A stretch of 64,000 bases of DNA from contig NZ_AYYT01000005.1 in assembly GCF_001435955.1 (NCBI RefSeq), positions 1 to 64,000 of the forward strand, in the 5' to 3' direction. This document shows positions 26,082 through 34,879 of this stretch, in pieces (positions within the stretch are counted from its first letter, which is position 1; each line of letters begins with the position of its first letter). A program made the translations under genes and the position numbers. Source of the DNA: Ligilactobacillus salivarius DSM 20555 = ATCC 11741 (GTDB lineage: Bacteria > Bacillota > Bacilli > Lactobacillales > Lactobacillaceae). The notes under the pieces are model-generated. The model had not been told where the DNA came from and did not search any database. It saw nothing but the letters and a program-made list of their open reading frames with translations.

Positions 26082-26928
26082 GAATTATAGTTTAAATACT
26101 GATATTTATATTATCTTGTTGTTAGTTTGTTCAATCATGACAGCTATTTTCGTTGGAATTTCATCTAATTTGATGATTTTGAATTGTGTTTTCTTAGCAA
26201 TTACTTGTTTCTTAGTATTGATTACTTATTTTCTCGGCCTATTAGCTGGATTAATCTTTAATTTACTGTTTGTCTTTATTCAGGGAAGTTATGTTTTATA
26301 TGCAGATGTGGTCTTAGGAAAAGAACTAGATTTATGGTTAATTGTTTGGATTTTCTTACCATTGATTTGGTCATTATTAGTAAGCTTTATGACACGAAAT
26401 CTTCAAAAACTACAAGAAGAAAATCTAAGTCTTAGAGAAAGTAATGCACGTAATCTGGGGTATAATAGTGAAACAGACTTGCGTACCATGAGATCTTATC
26501 GTCAAGATGCAGAAGTATTTATTGAAACTCATAAACGTTTTGACATTCCTGTTTCAACGGGAATAATTTCAATTCGTTACTTCCATCAAATTATGAATAT
26601 TTTAACAGAAGAACAACATCATCATTTGATCAAAAGATTATCAGATATTTTATCTGAGAGTTTTAGAAATAATGATATTGTCTACAGTATTGATGGCGTA
26701 GGTGGTGTGCCTCAATGGGGAGTTCTATTATTCGCGGATTATGATGGAGCAATGGTGGCGATGGATAGAATTAAGCAAAGAGTAACGACTTTACTACGTG
26801 AAGATGAGGAATTAGGAAAGTATGATATTCAAATTTCTATTGGAGTTGTTGAATACAATGAAGATAAGATAAAGAGTGTCAGCCAATTTATTGACTCTGC
26901 TCAGCATGTACTTCAATACGACGTTTAG
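26068..26928 (+). CDS. Membrane c-di-GMP receptor candidate: degenerate GGDEF with intact I-site
   Basis: This 286-residue protein has four membrane helices (about 10-105), a short coiled coil (about 112-130) and a GGDEF-like domain. The active-site loop is destroyed: where GG[D/E]EF belongs the sequence reads DGVGGVPQW. Four residues earlier the I-site is kept as R200-N-N-D203, at exactly the spacing seen in active cyclases (R-x-x-D then five residues then the GGDEF loop). This pattern is known from PelD and from PssE of Listeria, which bind cyclic di-GMP and switch on the synthase. Translation is coupled to the BcsB-like gene. Confidence 0.85.
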   Translation: MRRNENYSLNTDIYIILLLVCSIMTAIFVGISSNLMILNCVFLAITCFLVLITYFLGLLAGLIFNLLFVFIQGSYVLYADVVLGKELDLWLIVWIFLPLIWSLLVSFMTRNLQKLQEENLSLRESNARNLGYNSETDLRTMRSYRQDAEVFIETHKRFDIPVSTGIISIRYFHQIMNILTEEQHHHLIKRLSDILSESFRNNDIVYSIDGVGGVPQWGVLLFADYDGAMVAMDRIKQRVTTLLREDEELGKYDIQISIGVVEYNEDKIKSVSQFIDSAQHVLQYDV

Positions 26929-26959
26929 TTATATAAGTTGAATTGTATATTGAAAATTA

Positions 26960-26988
26960 TTTACATAAAGATGATATAAGTATATAAT
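26960..26988 (+). promoter_or_regulatory. Separate promoter of the EAL phosphodiesterase gene
   Basis: TTTACA (26960-26965), 17 bases, TATAAT (26983-26988), about 40 bases before the ATG. It lets the phosphodiesterase be expressed apart from the synthase operon. Confidence 0.6.
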
Positions 26989-27028
26989 TTAGCTAGTGGG
27001 ATTAGACTTGACTAGAGGGGGAGATGGA

Positions 27029-27775
27029 ATGAATTCTACTTTAAACATAGCACCAAATAATCTAACTTTAGCATTTCAACCTATAGTCAGAATAGTTAGT
27101 GAAGATACATTTGAAATATCTGATTACGAGGTATTGTTGCGGTCGAAGGACAAGAAGAGTTTCCCTGCTGCAATATTTGAAAAGATTGTAAATAATGAAA
27201 GTTGTAATCAAATGTTTTGGGGATGGTTTACTCCTGAAATAAAGAAAGTTTTAACAGACAAAAAAGTTAGAGTAGATATAAATATTGATCCACATCAATT
27301 TTTGTATCAATCAACCTGGGATTTTTTGAACAAAATGGTTGAGTACAACCAACAAATTACAATTGAAATTACAGAGCGTGTATCGCAAGAATTAAACTTG
27401 AAAAAGGGTTTAATTGATACAGTTAAGCATATAAAAGATTTAGGCTATCGTGTAGCTTTAGATGATATTAGTTCTGGACAATATAGTTTTAAAGTTGTTC
27501 AAGAAAATATCAAAGGTATTGATAGGGTTAAGTTATCCTTGTTAATTTTTAATGACGATAGCACAGACTCAAAGACGAAAAATCTCTTCATTATGTCTTG
27601 GATAAATTTTGCTAAGGCCAATAATGTTGAGTTGGTAATTGAAGGTATTGAGGATAATATCGCAGCTAAAGAGATGTTGTGCCACAATATCAAGTTGCAA
27701 CAAGGATTTTTCTGGCAAGTACCTCAAGATTATATAAGTCCCAAAGAAGTACATAATTTTAAAGAATTTGAATAA
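27029..27775 (+). CDS. EAL-domain c-di-GMP phosphodiesterase
   Basis: This 248-residue stand-alone cytosolic EAL domain carries all the usual catalytic positions. The signature is E34-V-L rather than EAL, followed by the Asn block INIDPHQF, the Glu in EITERV, D145-D146 in LDDISSG, the Lys in RVKLS, E205-G-I-E and the Gln in QQGFFW. It should hydrolyse cyclic di-GMP to pGpG and oppose the cyclase at 17536. ATG 27029 has an ideal agagggggag ribosome binding site; the GTG at 26996 has none. It has its own promoter and is followed by two hairpins. Confidence 0.88.
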   Translation: MNSTLNIAPNNLTLAFQPIVRIVSEDTFEISDYEVLLRSKDKKSFPAAIFEKIVNNESCNQMFWGWFTPEIKKVLTDKKVRVDINIDPHQFLYQSTWDFLNKMVEYNQQITIEITERVSQELNLKKGLIDTVKHIKDLGYRVALDDISSGQYSFKVVQENIKGIDRVKLSLLIFNDDSTDSKTKNLFIMSWINFAKANNVELVIEGIEDNIAAKEMLCHNIKLQQGFFWQVPQDYISPKEVHNFKEFE

Positions 27776-27783
27776 GTAACAGA

Positions 27784-27804
27784 AGAAACTAGAAAATAGT
27801 TTCT
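27784..27804 (+). terminator. Hairpin directly after the phosphodiesterase gene
   Basis: agaaact - seven-base loop - agtttct, without a T run. It may act together with the stronger terminator 16 bases further on. Confidence 0.4.
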
Positions 27805-27819
27805 AAATGAAAATATAAG

Positions 27820-27867
27820 TTCGACCCTTAATTTTGTGAATGCAAGATTGAGAGTCGAATTTTTTTA
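27820..27867 (+). terminator. Terminator of the c-di-GMP locus
   Basis: TTCGAC (27820-27825) pairs with GTCGAA (27854-27859). Inner pairing runs through cttaatttt/aagattgag, and eight T follow. Confidence 0.7.
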
Positions 27868-27976
27868 TGTATCATAGTAACTAATGGTAGGCAGCAAATA
27901 TCGATCCTAGTATTAACTTTTTAAAATAAAGCTGGTATTCTTAGAATAGATTAATAATAGGATTAGGAGAAAGTTT

Positions 27977-28399
27977 ATGAAGAATATTTATGTTGTTGGA
28001 GCTGCGCTAATAGAAGATGGTAAATTATTAGTTACTAAGAGAAATAGTGATCGTATATTGGGAGATTTATGGGAATTTCCTGGTGGCAAAATTGAACAAG
28101 GCGAGCTACCTCAAGAAAGTCTTAAGCGTGAGTTAAAAGAAGAGTTTAATGATGAGATTATTGTAGGAGAAAAAGTTACTGAAACAGCGAGCTATGAATA
28201 TGAATTTGGAACAGTACATTTGACGGTTTATTATGCTAAATTTTTGTCAAAGAATTTCGATTTAATTGCTCATAGTGAGGTAAAATGGATTGATCCGGCA
28301 GAAGTTTCAAAATTAACTTGGGCTCCAGCAGATATTCCTGCTGCTAAAGTAATAAGTAAAACAAATTTAAATGGGGTAAAATTTGATGCAGTCGACTAA
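27977..28399 (+). CDS. Nudix hydrolase (MutT / 8-oxo-dGTP diphosphatase-like)
   Basis: This 140-residue cytosolic protein has a near-perfect Nudix box, starting GGKIEQGELPQ and ending RELKEEF (about residues 37-58). It is close to MutT-type pyrimidine/8-oxo-dGTP diphosphatases, which remove damaged nucleotides. It has an aggag ribosome binding site. The last 14 bases overlap the start of the large helicase gene, so the two are translationally coupled. That pairing suggests a nucleic-acid repair or defence role. Confidence 0.88.
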   Translation: MKNIYVVGAALIEDGKLLVTKRNSDRILGDLWEFPGGKIEQGELPQESLKRELKEEFNDEIIVGEKVTETASYEYEFGTVHLTVYYAKFLSKNFDLIAHSEVKWIDPAEVSKLTWAPADIPAAKVISKTNLNGVKFDAVD

Positions 28400-31346
28400 C
28401 CAAAAAATAAAGAATGCAATTTTGAATTCTTTTTTGGACAAAAATACATTTGAACAAAATGATGAATATGCTGCCAAATTAATTGCTAATACCAAAGATG
28501 AAACAATGTATAATCGTATCTTGGATGAAGTTCAACATTGTAAATCTTTTACATTTGCGGTGGCTTTTATTGAGAGTGGTATTCTTAATTCTTTAAAGAC
28601 AGTTTTGAAAGATTTGAATGTTCAAGGAAGAATATTGACATCTACATATCTATACTTTAATAAACCTCAGATGTTTAGAGAATTATTAAAGCTACCAAAT
28701 GTTGAAATAAGAGTCTATGAACAGAATCATGGTAAATTTCATGCGAAAGGGTATCTATTTCAACATGAAGGTTATCAGTCTGCGCTAGTGGGAAGTTCTA
28801 ATTTTACTGCTGGTGCTTTAAAAGTAAATAAGGAATGGAATTTACTTTTTACTTCTCATAATAACGGAAAACTCACAGAAGACATAGCTTCAGAAATAGA
28901 GGAACAATGGAAAGGAGCTAGCAAATTATCTCCTGAGTGGATTGATGAGTATGAGAAAAAATACAAGATTCAAAATAAACCTGCGATAAAAGTTGTTTCT
29001 CAATCGGTAGATGAAGATAACAGTAATTACTCTATAATTAAACCAAATAAGATGCAAAAAGAGGCATTGAAAAATCTACAAAAATTAAGGCTTTTGAGAG
29101 AAACAAAGGGTTTAATTATCTCTGCAACAGGGACTGGTAAAACATATTTAGCAGCTTTAGATGTGAAAAATTATAATCCTAAACGCTTTTTATTTGTGGC
29201 TCATAGAGAACAAATACTAAAGAAATCCTTAGATAGTTTCCATAAAGTACTAGGTGGAGATAAAAAGACAAATTATGGAATAATATCTGGAAATACTAAA
29301 AATACTGATGCCAAATATTTATTTGCAACTGTTCAAACTTTGAGTAAAGTTGAAAATTTGAACCAGTTTAAAAGAGATGAATTTGATTATATTTTAATTG
29401 ATGAAGCTCACCATGTTGGAAGTAAAATATATGGGAAATTACTAGATTATTTTACTCCAGATTTCTTGTTAGGAATGACAGCCACACCTGAGCGAAGTGA
29501 TGATAAGAATATTTATGAATTATTTGATTATAATGTTCCTTATGAAATTAGATTACAAGAAGCATTGGAAGAAGAAATGTTAGTACCCTTTCACTATATA
29601 GGTGTATCTGATTATACATATAACGGCGAAGTTATTGATGATAATACTAATTTGAAATATCTAGTTAGTGAAGAACGAGTAAAATATGTTGTGGAACAAA
29701 GCAAGTATTATGGTTATGATGGCGATGTACTCCATGGCTTAGTTTTTGTTAGCAGAAAAGAAGAAGCAGATGAAATTGCTAAGTTATTAACCAAAAATGG
29801 ATATCCATCACAAATGTTAAGTGGTGAAGATAATCAAGAACAACGTGAACAAGCTATTGAAAAATTAAAAAATGGAGAATTAACATATCTAGTTACAGTA
29901 GATATTTTTAATGAAGGGATAGATATTCCTTTTATAAATCAGGTAATTATGATGAGAAAAACAGAATCTGTAATAGTATTTGTTCAACAATTAGGTCGAG
30001 GTTTAAGAAAAGCTCAAGGAAAAGAATATTTAACGGTTATAGATTTCATTGGTAACTACAAGAATAATTATTTGATACCAGTAGCGCTGACAGGTGACCA
30101 ATCTAGGATACGTGAAGGCATTAGAGAACACGTTGAAACTGGACAAATAGAAGGTTTATCGACAATTAATTTTGAATTAGTTGCGAAAAAACGTATTTTG
30201 AAACAGTTGAGAGGAAAGAAAAATCTCTTTACTTTAGAAATAAAAAAGGATTATCAAGAATTAAAGAGACGTTTGAATAAAACACCATTGATAGCCGATT
30301 TTATAAAGAATAACATGGTTGCTTCACAAGCTATTTTGTCTATTTTGAATAAAAAAGGTAATTATAATGATTTTCTTCTTAGGGTTGATAAAGACGCTGC
30401 TTATTTATGGGAAAATGATTATTTAGATAAGACCCTTACTTTTATTACATCAGAATTTTTAAGTGGAAAAAGAATACACGAATTATTGTTATTGCAAAAA
30501 CTTTTAGACAATGGTGTGAGTTCTAGATCAGAGTTGGAAAAACTAGTAGTTGATAATGGAAGTTACTGTAATGATGATGTATTGAATAGTGTGGAAAGAA
30601 TTCTAACTCTAGAGTATTACAAACCTAAAAGTTATGATGATAAGAACGATAAAGAGAAAAATAAAACAGAGTTTGCTAAGTTAGGTGGGCAAGCATTAAT
30701 TGAAATCAGTAATAATAAAGAATATCGTTTCAATAAAGAAATCTCTAAATCATTGGAAAATAATCATGGCTTTAAAAATCTCTTTGTAGATGTTATCAAG
30801 GCTGGGTTATTAAATGCTCGTAAATATGATAAGGAAAATATCTTTACGATAGAAAAAAGATACACTAGATCAGACGTCAATAGATTATTGAATTGGCAGA
30901 GAAAAATACCAGCTCAAAGTATAGGGGGATATTTCATTGAAAATGGGTATTGTCCAATCTTTGTAACTTATGTGAAGAGTAATGATATAGATGATTCTAT
31001 TAAGTATGAAGATAGATTTATATCTAATAGCAAAATTCATTGTTATACAAAAAATGGAAGGAAATTAGGACAAGGTGAAACATTAAAGATGTTTGCCGGA
31101 GTTAGTGAAGGGAACCCCAAATTAACATATTTACTTTTCGTAAAGAGATCAGATGCTGAAGATGATGATGAGTTTGTTTACTTAGGAACAGGTAAAGTAA
31201 CAGCTGATTCTCTGAAACAAGAATATAGAGAAATAGATAAAAAAGGTAAGTTAGTAAATACACCAATTGTTTCGTATGATCTTAAGTTAGATACTCCAAT
31301 CTCACTTACAAGATATAGAATGCTAACTGAAGGAAGTAATGAATAA
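28386..31346 (+). CDS. PLD-nuclease / DEAD-DEAH helicase / DUF3427 protein
   Basis: This protein has about 986 residues. The N-terminal domain (about 45-195) is phospholipase D-like, with the half-site H-G-K-F-HAK-G and GSSNFT typical of PLD nucleases. A superfamily 2 helicase core spans about 220-570: Walker A ATGTGKT, motif II DEAH, ATPER, and motif VI QQLGRGLRKAQ. The remaining 400 residues match the DUF3427 region in layout. ATG 28386 is favoured over the TTG three bases earlier. Such proteins are widespread in Firmicutes next to Nudix hydrolases, with no settled function. DNA repair or anti-phage activity is inferred. Confidence 0.85.
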   Translation: MQSTNQKIKNAILNSFLDKNTFEQNDEYAAKLIANTKDETMYNRILDEVQHCKSFTFAVAFIESGILNSLKTVLKDLNVQGRILTSTYLYFNKPQMFRELLKLPNVEIRVYEQNHGKFHAKGYLFQHEGYQSALVGSSNFTAGALKVNKEWNLLFTSHNNGKLTEDIASEIEEQWKGASKLSPEWIDEYEKKYKIQNKPAIKVVSQSVDEDNSNYSIIKPNKMQKEALKNLQKLRLLRETKGLIISATGTGKTYLAALDVKNYNPKRFLFVAHREQILKKSLDSFHKVLGGDKKTNYGIISGNTKNTDAKYLFATVQTLSKVENLNQFKRDEFDYILIDEAHHVGSKIYGKLLDYFTPDFLLGMTATPERSDDKNIYELFDYNVPYEIRLQEALEEEMLVPFHYIGVSDYTYNGEVIDDNTNLKYLVSEERVKYVVEQSKYYGYDGDVLHGLVFVSRKEEADEIAKLLTKNGYPSQMLSGEDNQEQREQAIEKLKNGELTYLVTVDIFNEGIDIPFINQVIMMRKTESVIVFVQQLGRGLRKAQGKEYLTVIDFIGNYKNNYLIPVALTGDQSRIREGIREHVETGQIEGLSTINFELVAKKRILKQLRGKKNLFTLEIKKDYQELKRRLNKTPLIADFIKNNMVASQAILSILNKKGNYNDFLLRVDKDAAYLWENDYLDKTLTFITSEFLSGKRIHELLLLQKLLDNGVSSRSELEKLVVDNGSYCNDDVLNSVERILTLEYYKPKSYDDKNDKEKNKTEFAKLGGQALIEISNNKEYRFNKEISKSLENNHGFKNLFVDVIKAGLLNARKYDKENIFTIEKRYTRSDVNRLLNWQRKIPAQSIGGYFIENGYCPIFVTYVKSNDIDDSIKYEDRFISNSKIHCYTKNGRKLGQGETLKMFAGVSEGNPKLTYLLFVKRSDAEDDDEFVYLGTGKVTADSLKQEYREIDKKGKLVNTPIVSYDLKLDTPISLTRYRMLTEGSNE

Positions 31347-31366
31347 GTAAAAAGAAAGGCATAGTT

Positions 31367-31807
31367 ATGGAAGAAATTAACATTAAAAATCGAAATCTTT
31401 CCTTAATTGAGAAGTTAATTGATGTATGGAAAAGATCAGTAAGGGAAACTCATTTATTCTTATCAAATGAAGAAATAGAAGAAATTAAGAATTTTGTACC
31501 AATGGCTTTGAAATCAGTTCCACATTTAATTATCGAAAATGATGTAAATGGAGTTCCGATAGCGTTTATGGGGATTGATGATGGAAAATTAGAAATGCTG
31601 TTTATCGATCCCAGAGAACGAGGCAAAGGACTAGGAAGAAAATTATTAGAGCATGGTATAACAAAATATGGTGTAAAAGAAGTAGTTGTTAATGAACAGA
31701 ACCCGCAAGCAAAAGGATTTTATGAGCATATGGGATTTAAGGTTTATGAAAGATCTGAAATAGATGAGCAGGGAAATCCTTATCCAATTTTATTCATGAA
31801 ATTATAA
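31367..31807 (+). CDS. GNAT-family N-acetyltransferase
   Basis: This 146-residue GNAT protein has the acetyl-CoA-binding motif A in IDPRERGKGLGRKLL (R/Q-x-x-G-x-G/A, near residue 85), followed by NEQNPQAKGFYEHMGF. It is close to the YjaB/ElaA-like small acetyltransferases. It lies 20 bases after the helicase gene with its own aaagg ribosome binding site and shares the downstream terminator, so it may belong to the same transcript. The substrate is unknown. Confidence 0.8.
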   Translation: MEEINIKNRNLSLIEKLIDVWKRSVRETHLFLSNEEIEEIKNFVPMALKSVPHLIIENDVNGVPIAFMGIDDGKLEMLFIDPRERGKGLGRKLLEHGITKYGVKEVVVNEQNPQAKGFYEHMGFKVYERSEIDEQGNPYPILFMKL

Positions 31808-31813
31808 TTTAGT

Positions 31814-31857
31814 ACCTCATAATTGTTAGGTAAAACTGACAGTTATGAGGTGTTTTT
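31814..31857 (+). terminator. Terminator after the GNAT gene
   Basis: acctcataa (31814-31822) pairs with ttatgaggt (31843-31851), with imperfect inner pairing, then gtttttatt. Confidence 0.7.
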
Positions 31858-31991
31858 ATTGTGAAAATGAATTTTGAACAATGAAATAAGTACGCTTTTT
31901 GCAGTTTCTAAGTCGCAAATAGCGGAACATTTAGATGTAAGATTCGTTATATTTAAAGTGGTTAGAAGATATAAGTCAGGAGGAAATTAGT

Positions 31992-34229
31992 ATGCCAATT
32001 ACATATAACGAACAAAGCAGAGAGTTTCACTTGTATAATAACAAAATTAGTTATCTAATTAAAATTTTAGCTAATAAACAGCTAGGACAATTGTATTTTG
32101 GAAAGCGTATTCCTAATAGAGAAAATCATGACTATTTAGTAGAGAATACATATCGTCCAGTTACTTCCTATGTTTTCGATGATGACTATTCATTTTCATT
32201 AGGAAACGTAAAACAAGAATATCCAGCTTATGGTACGACAGATCAACGACGCCCAGCACTTGATATAAAACAACCTAATGGCAGTCGAATTACTGATTTT
32301 AAATATGTTTCTCATAAAATTTATGCTGGGAAGAGAAAATTAACAGGATTACCAGCAACTTATGTAGAAGATGAAAGTGAAGCAACTACACTTGAAATAA
32401 ATTTGTATGATAAATTAATTCAAGTTACATTGTGCTTACAATATACTATTTTTGAAAATAGTGCTGCAATTGCTAGAAGTGTGAAGTTTAGTAATGATAG
32501 CGATCAGAAATATCAATTAAAAACAGCACTAAGTTTAAATTTAGATTTGCCCGATGCTAATTATGAATGGTTACAATTTTCAGGTGCTTGGGGTCGAGAA
32601 AGACACTTACATAAGACACCTTTACGTCCAGGAATTCAAGCAATAAACAGTGCTAGAGGTGCTTCAAGTCATATGCAGAATCCTTTTGTTATCCTAAAAA
32701 GACCATTTACGACAGAAGAACAAGGTGAAGCTTTAGGGGTTAGCTTTGTATACAGTGGCAACTTTTTAGCACAAGCAGAAGTAGATGAATATTCAGTAAC
32801 TCGTTTACAAATTGGAATAGATCCATTCCAATTCAGCTGGTGTTTAAAGCCAAATGAAACGTTCCAAACACCAGAAGCAATTTTAGCTTATACTAGCGAA
32901 GGATTAAACCAACTTAGTCAGACTTTCCAAAAATTATATACGACTAGGCTAGCTCGAGGATATTGGAGAGATAAAGAACGTCCAATTTTGATTAATAATT
33001 GGGAAGCTACTTATTTTGACTTTACTGAAGAAAAGCTATTATCAATCGCAAAGAAAGCAAAAGAATTGGGAATTGAATTATTTGTATTAGATGATGGCTG
33101 GTTTGGAGAGAGAACAAAAGAAACAGCAGGTCTAGGTGATTGGTACGTTAATCGAAATCGATTAAAAAATGGAATTTCAGGTTTATCAAGGAAAATTCAT
33201 GATTTGGGGATGATGTTTGGTTTATGGTTTGAGCCAGAAATGGTTAATAAAGATAGTGATCTTTATCGAAAACACCCAGACTATATTATTGAAACGCCTA
33301 AACGACATGCTTCACATGGTAGAAAACAATATGTATTAGATTTTTCAAGGAAAGAAGTAGTTGATAATATTTATGAACAGTTAGTTAAGATTTTAGATGA
33401 AGGTGAAATAGATTATATTAAATGGGATATGAATCGTAATATTACTGAATGTTATTCAATAGCTTATCCTCCAGAACAACAAGGAGAAATCATGCATCGC
33501 TACATTTTAGGTGTTTATGATTTATATGAACGCTTAATTGAACGTTATCCAAAAATTCTATTTGAATCTTGTGCAAGTGGTGGAGGAAGATTTGATGCTG
33601 GAATGTTGTATTATGCTCCACAAGCTTGGACGAGTGATGATAGCGATGCAATTGAGCGTTTAAAAATTCAGTATGGAACGAGTTTTGGATATCCACAAAG
33701 TATGATGGGAGCACATGTTTCAGCTTCACCTAATGAACAGTTAGGACGAAATACTCCATTAAAGATAAGGGGAGATGTTGCCTTCTTTGGAGCTTTTGGA
33801 TATGAACTTGATTTAGATAAATTAAGTTCAACAGAGTTAGCAAGTATTAAGAAACAAATCGAACTTATGAAAAAATATCGTAGTATATTCCAATATGGCA
33901 CTTTTTATCGCTTAAAGAGTCCTTTTGAAGGAAATATTGTATCTTGGATGGTTGTATCTGAAGATAAATCACAAGCAATAGTGGGATACTATAAGATTTT
34001 AAATGATGTAAATTGCGAATACAGACGACTATGCTTACCAGGATTAGATGCAGATACTTTATATAATGTCCAAGAAGAATTGGGTTCATATTTGGGTAAT
34101 TTTACTGGTGATGAGTTAGCTAATATAGGTTTAGTTACAACAGATGCCTCTGCTGGTCAAAATCAAGAAACAACTGATTTTTATAGTAAACTATTTATTT
34201 TAGAAAGGTGTGGGGAATTAAGTGACTAG
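31992..34229 (+). CDS. Alpha-galactosidase, glycoside hydrolase family 36
   Basis: This 745-residue cytosolic enzyme releases galactose from melibiose, raffinose and stachyose. It has an N-terminal beta-sandwich (about 1-325), a catalytic barrel and a C-terminal sheet. Catalytic blocks are LDDGWFGER near residue 370, the nucleophile Asp in KWDMNR near 478, SCASGGGRFDAGM near 526 and the acid/base Asp in WTSDDSDAIERL near 548. There is no signal peptide. It has an ideal aggagg ribosome binding site. A weak TATATT -10 at about 31958 without a -35 suits activation by the AraC-type protein encoded 2.9 kb downstream. It overlaps the next gene by eight bases. Confidence 0.93.
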   Translation: MPITYNEQSREFHLYNNKISYLIKILANKQLGQLYFGKRIPNRENHDYLVENTYRPVTSYVFDDDYSFSLGNVKQEYPAYGTTDQRRPALDIKQPNGSRITDFKYVSHKIYAGKRKLTGLPATYVEDESEATTLEINLYDKLIQVTLCLQYTIFENSAAIARSVKFSNDSDQKYQLKTALSLNLDLPDANYEWLQFSGAWGRERHLHKTPLRPGIQAINSARGASSHMQNPFVILKRPFTTEEQGEALGVSFVYSGNFLAQAEVDEYSVTRLQIGIDPFQFSWCLKPNETFQTPEAILAYTSEGLNQLSQTFQKLYTTRLARGYWRDKERPILINNWEATYFDFTEEKLLSIAKKAKELGIELFVLDDGWFGERTKETAGLGDWYVNRNRLKNGISGLSRKIHDLGMMFGLWFEPEMVNKDSDLYRKHPDYIIETPKRHASHGRKQYVLDFSRKEVVDNIYEQLVKILDEGEIDYIKWDMNRNITECYSIAYPPEQQGEIMHRYILGVYDLYERLIERYPKILFESCASGGGRFDAGMLYYAPQAWTSDDSDAIERLKIQYGTSFGYPQSMMGAHVSASPNEQLGRNTPLKIRGDVAFFGAFGYELDLDKLSSTELASIKKQIELMKKYRSIFQYGTFYRLKSPFEGNIVSWMVVSEDKSQAIVGYYKILNDVNCEYRRLCLPGLDADTLYNVQEELGSYLGNFTGDELANIGLVTTDASAGQNQETTDFYSKLFILERCGELSD

Positions 34230-34827
34230 ACTGACAAAAAAACGCATAATGGCAATATCTGGAACAACTTTATGTGGTTGTTCTGTGGGAATTCTACAAG
34301 ATTCAGCTTTAGGCTTGGATCCGTTTAGTTGTTTTGTTACGGGAATTGCCAATATTTTTGGCAGTAGTTATGGAACTTTTTACTTAATAGTAACTTCTAT
34401 TTTATTGCTTATTGTAATTTTCTTAAAAAGAAGTTATCTTGGCTATACCACACTGGCTAATCTGCTGTTAACAGGAATAATAGCTGACTATACATTAGCT
34501 TTTTTGAATGGTTTTGTAAAAGCTCCAACATATTTAATTCGAATCATACTATTACTGTCAGGGTTAGGATTAATGTGTTTAGCAGCTTCGCTATATTTTA
34601 CAGCAGCATTAGGTGTATCAGCATATGACGCAATTGCTTTAATATCTGCAGATAAATATAGAGCATTACCTTTTAAATATCATAGAGTTATAACAGATGG
34701 TTTTTGCGTAACAATAGGTTTAATTTTTGGGGCTACCGTAGGAATAGGAACTTTAATTACAGCCTTCTTTATGGGACCTATGATTCAGTGGTTTAATAAT
34801 CATGTTTCTGAGCCACTGTTAAGATAG
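34222..34827 (+). CDS. YczE/YitT-type integral membrane protein
   Basis: This 201-residue protein has five to six membrane helices and the family's small-residue motifs, GLDPFSCFVTGIANIFG near residue 30 and ALGVSAYDAI near 130. Homologues (YczE, YyaS) are poorly characterised. The GTG start lies inside the end of the alpha-galactosidase gene with gtgggg upstream, so translation is coupled. Coupling to a sugar-cleaving enzyme hints at a transport-related role but does not show it. Confidence 0.75.
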   Translation: MTRLTKKRIMAISGTTLCGCSVGILQDSALGLDPFSCFVTGIANIFGSSYGTFYLIVTSILLLIVIFLKRSYLGYTTLANLLLTGIIADYTLAFLNGFVKAPTYLIRIILLLSGLGLMCLAASLYFTAALGVSAYDAIALISADKYRALPFKYHRVITDGFCVTIGLIFGATVGIGTLITAFFMGPMIQWFNNHVSEPLLR

Positions 34828-34830
34828 TAA

Positions 34831-34879
34831 AAAAGAGTTTCTAGCATTAATGAAAATCATAATGTTAGAAGCTCTTTTT
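34831..34879. terminator. Bidirectional terminator between the YczE-like gene and the AraC-type regulator gene
   Basis: A stem of about 18 bp (aaaagagtttctagcatta with taatgttagaagctcttttt, few mismatches) has flanking A and T runs. The regulator's stop codon lies inside it. Confidence 0.75.

Noticed and set aside
26068-26928. Second active diguanylate cyclase
   Set aside because: The GGDEF catalytic loop is replaced by DGVGG and the residues for GTP and metal are missing; only the I-site is kept.
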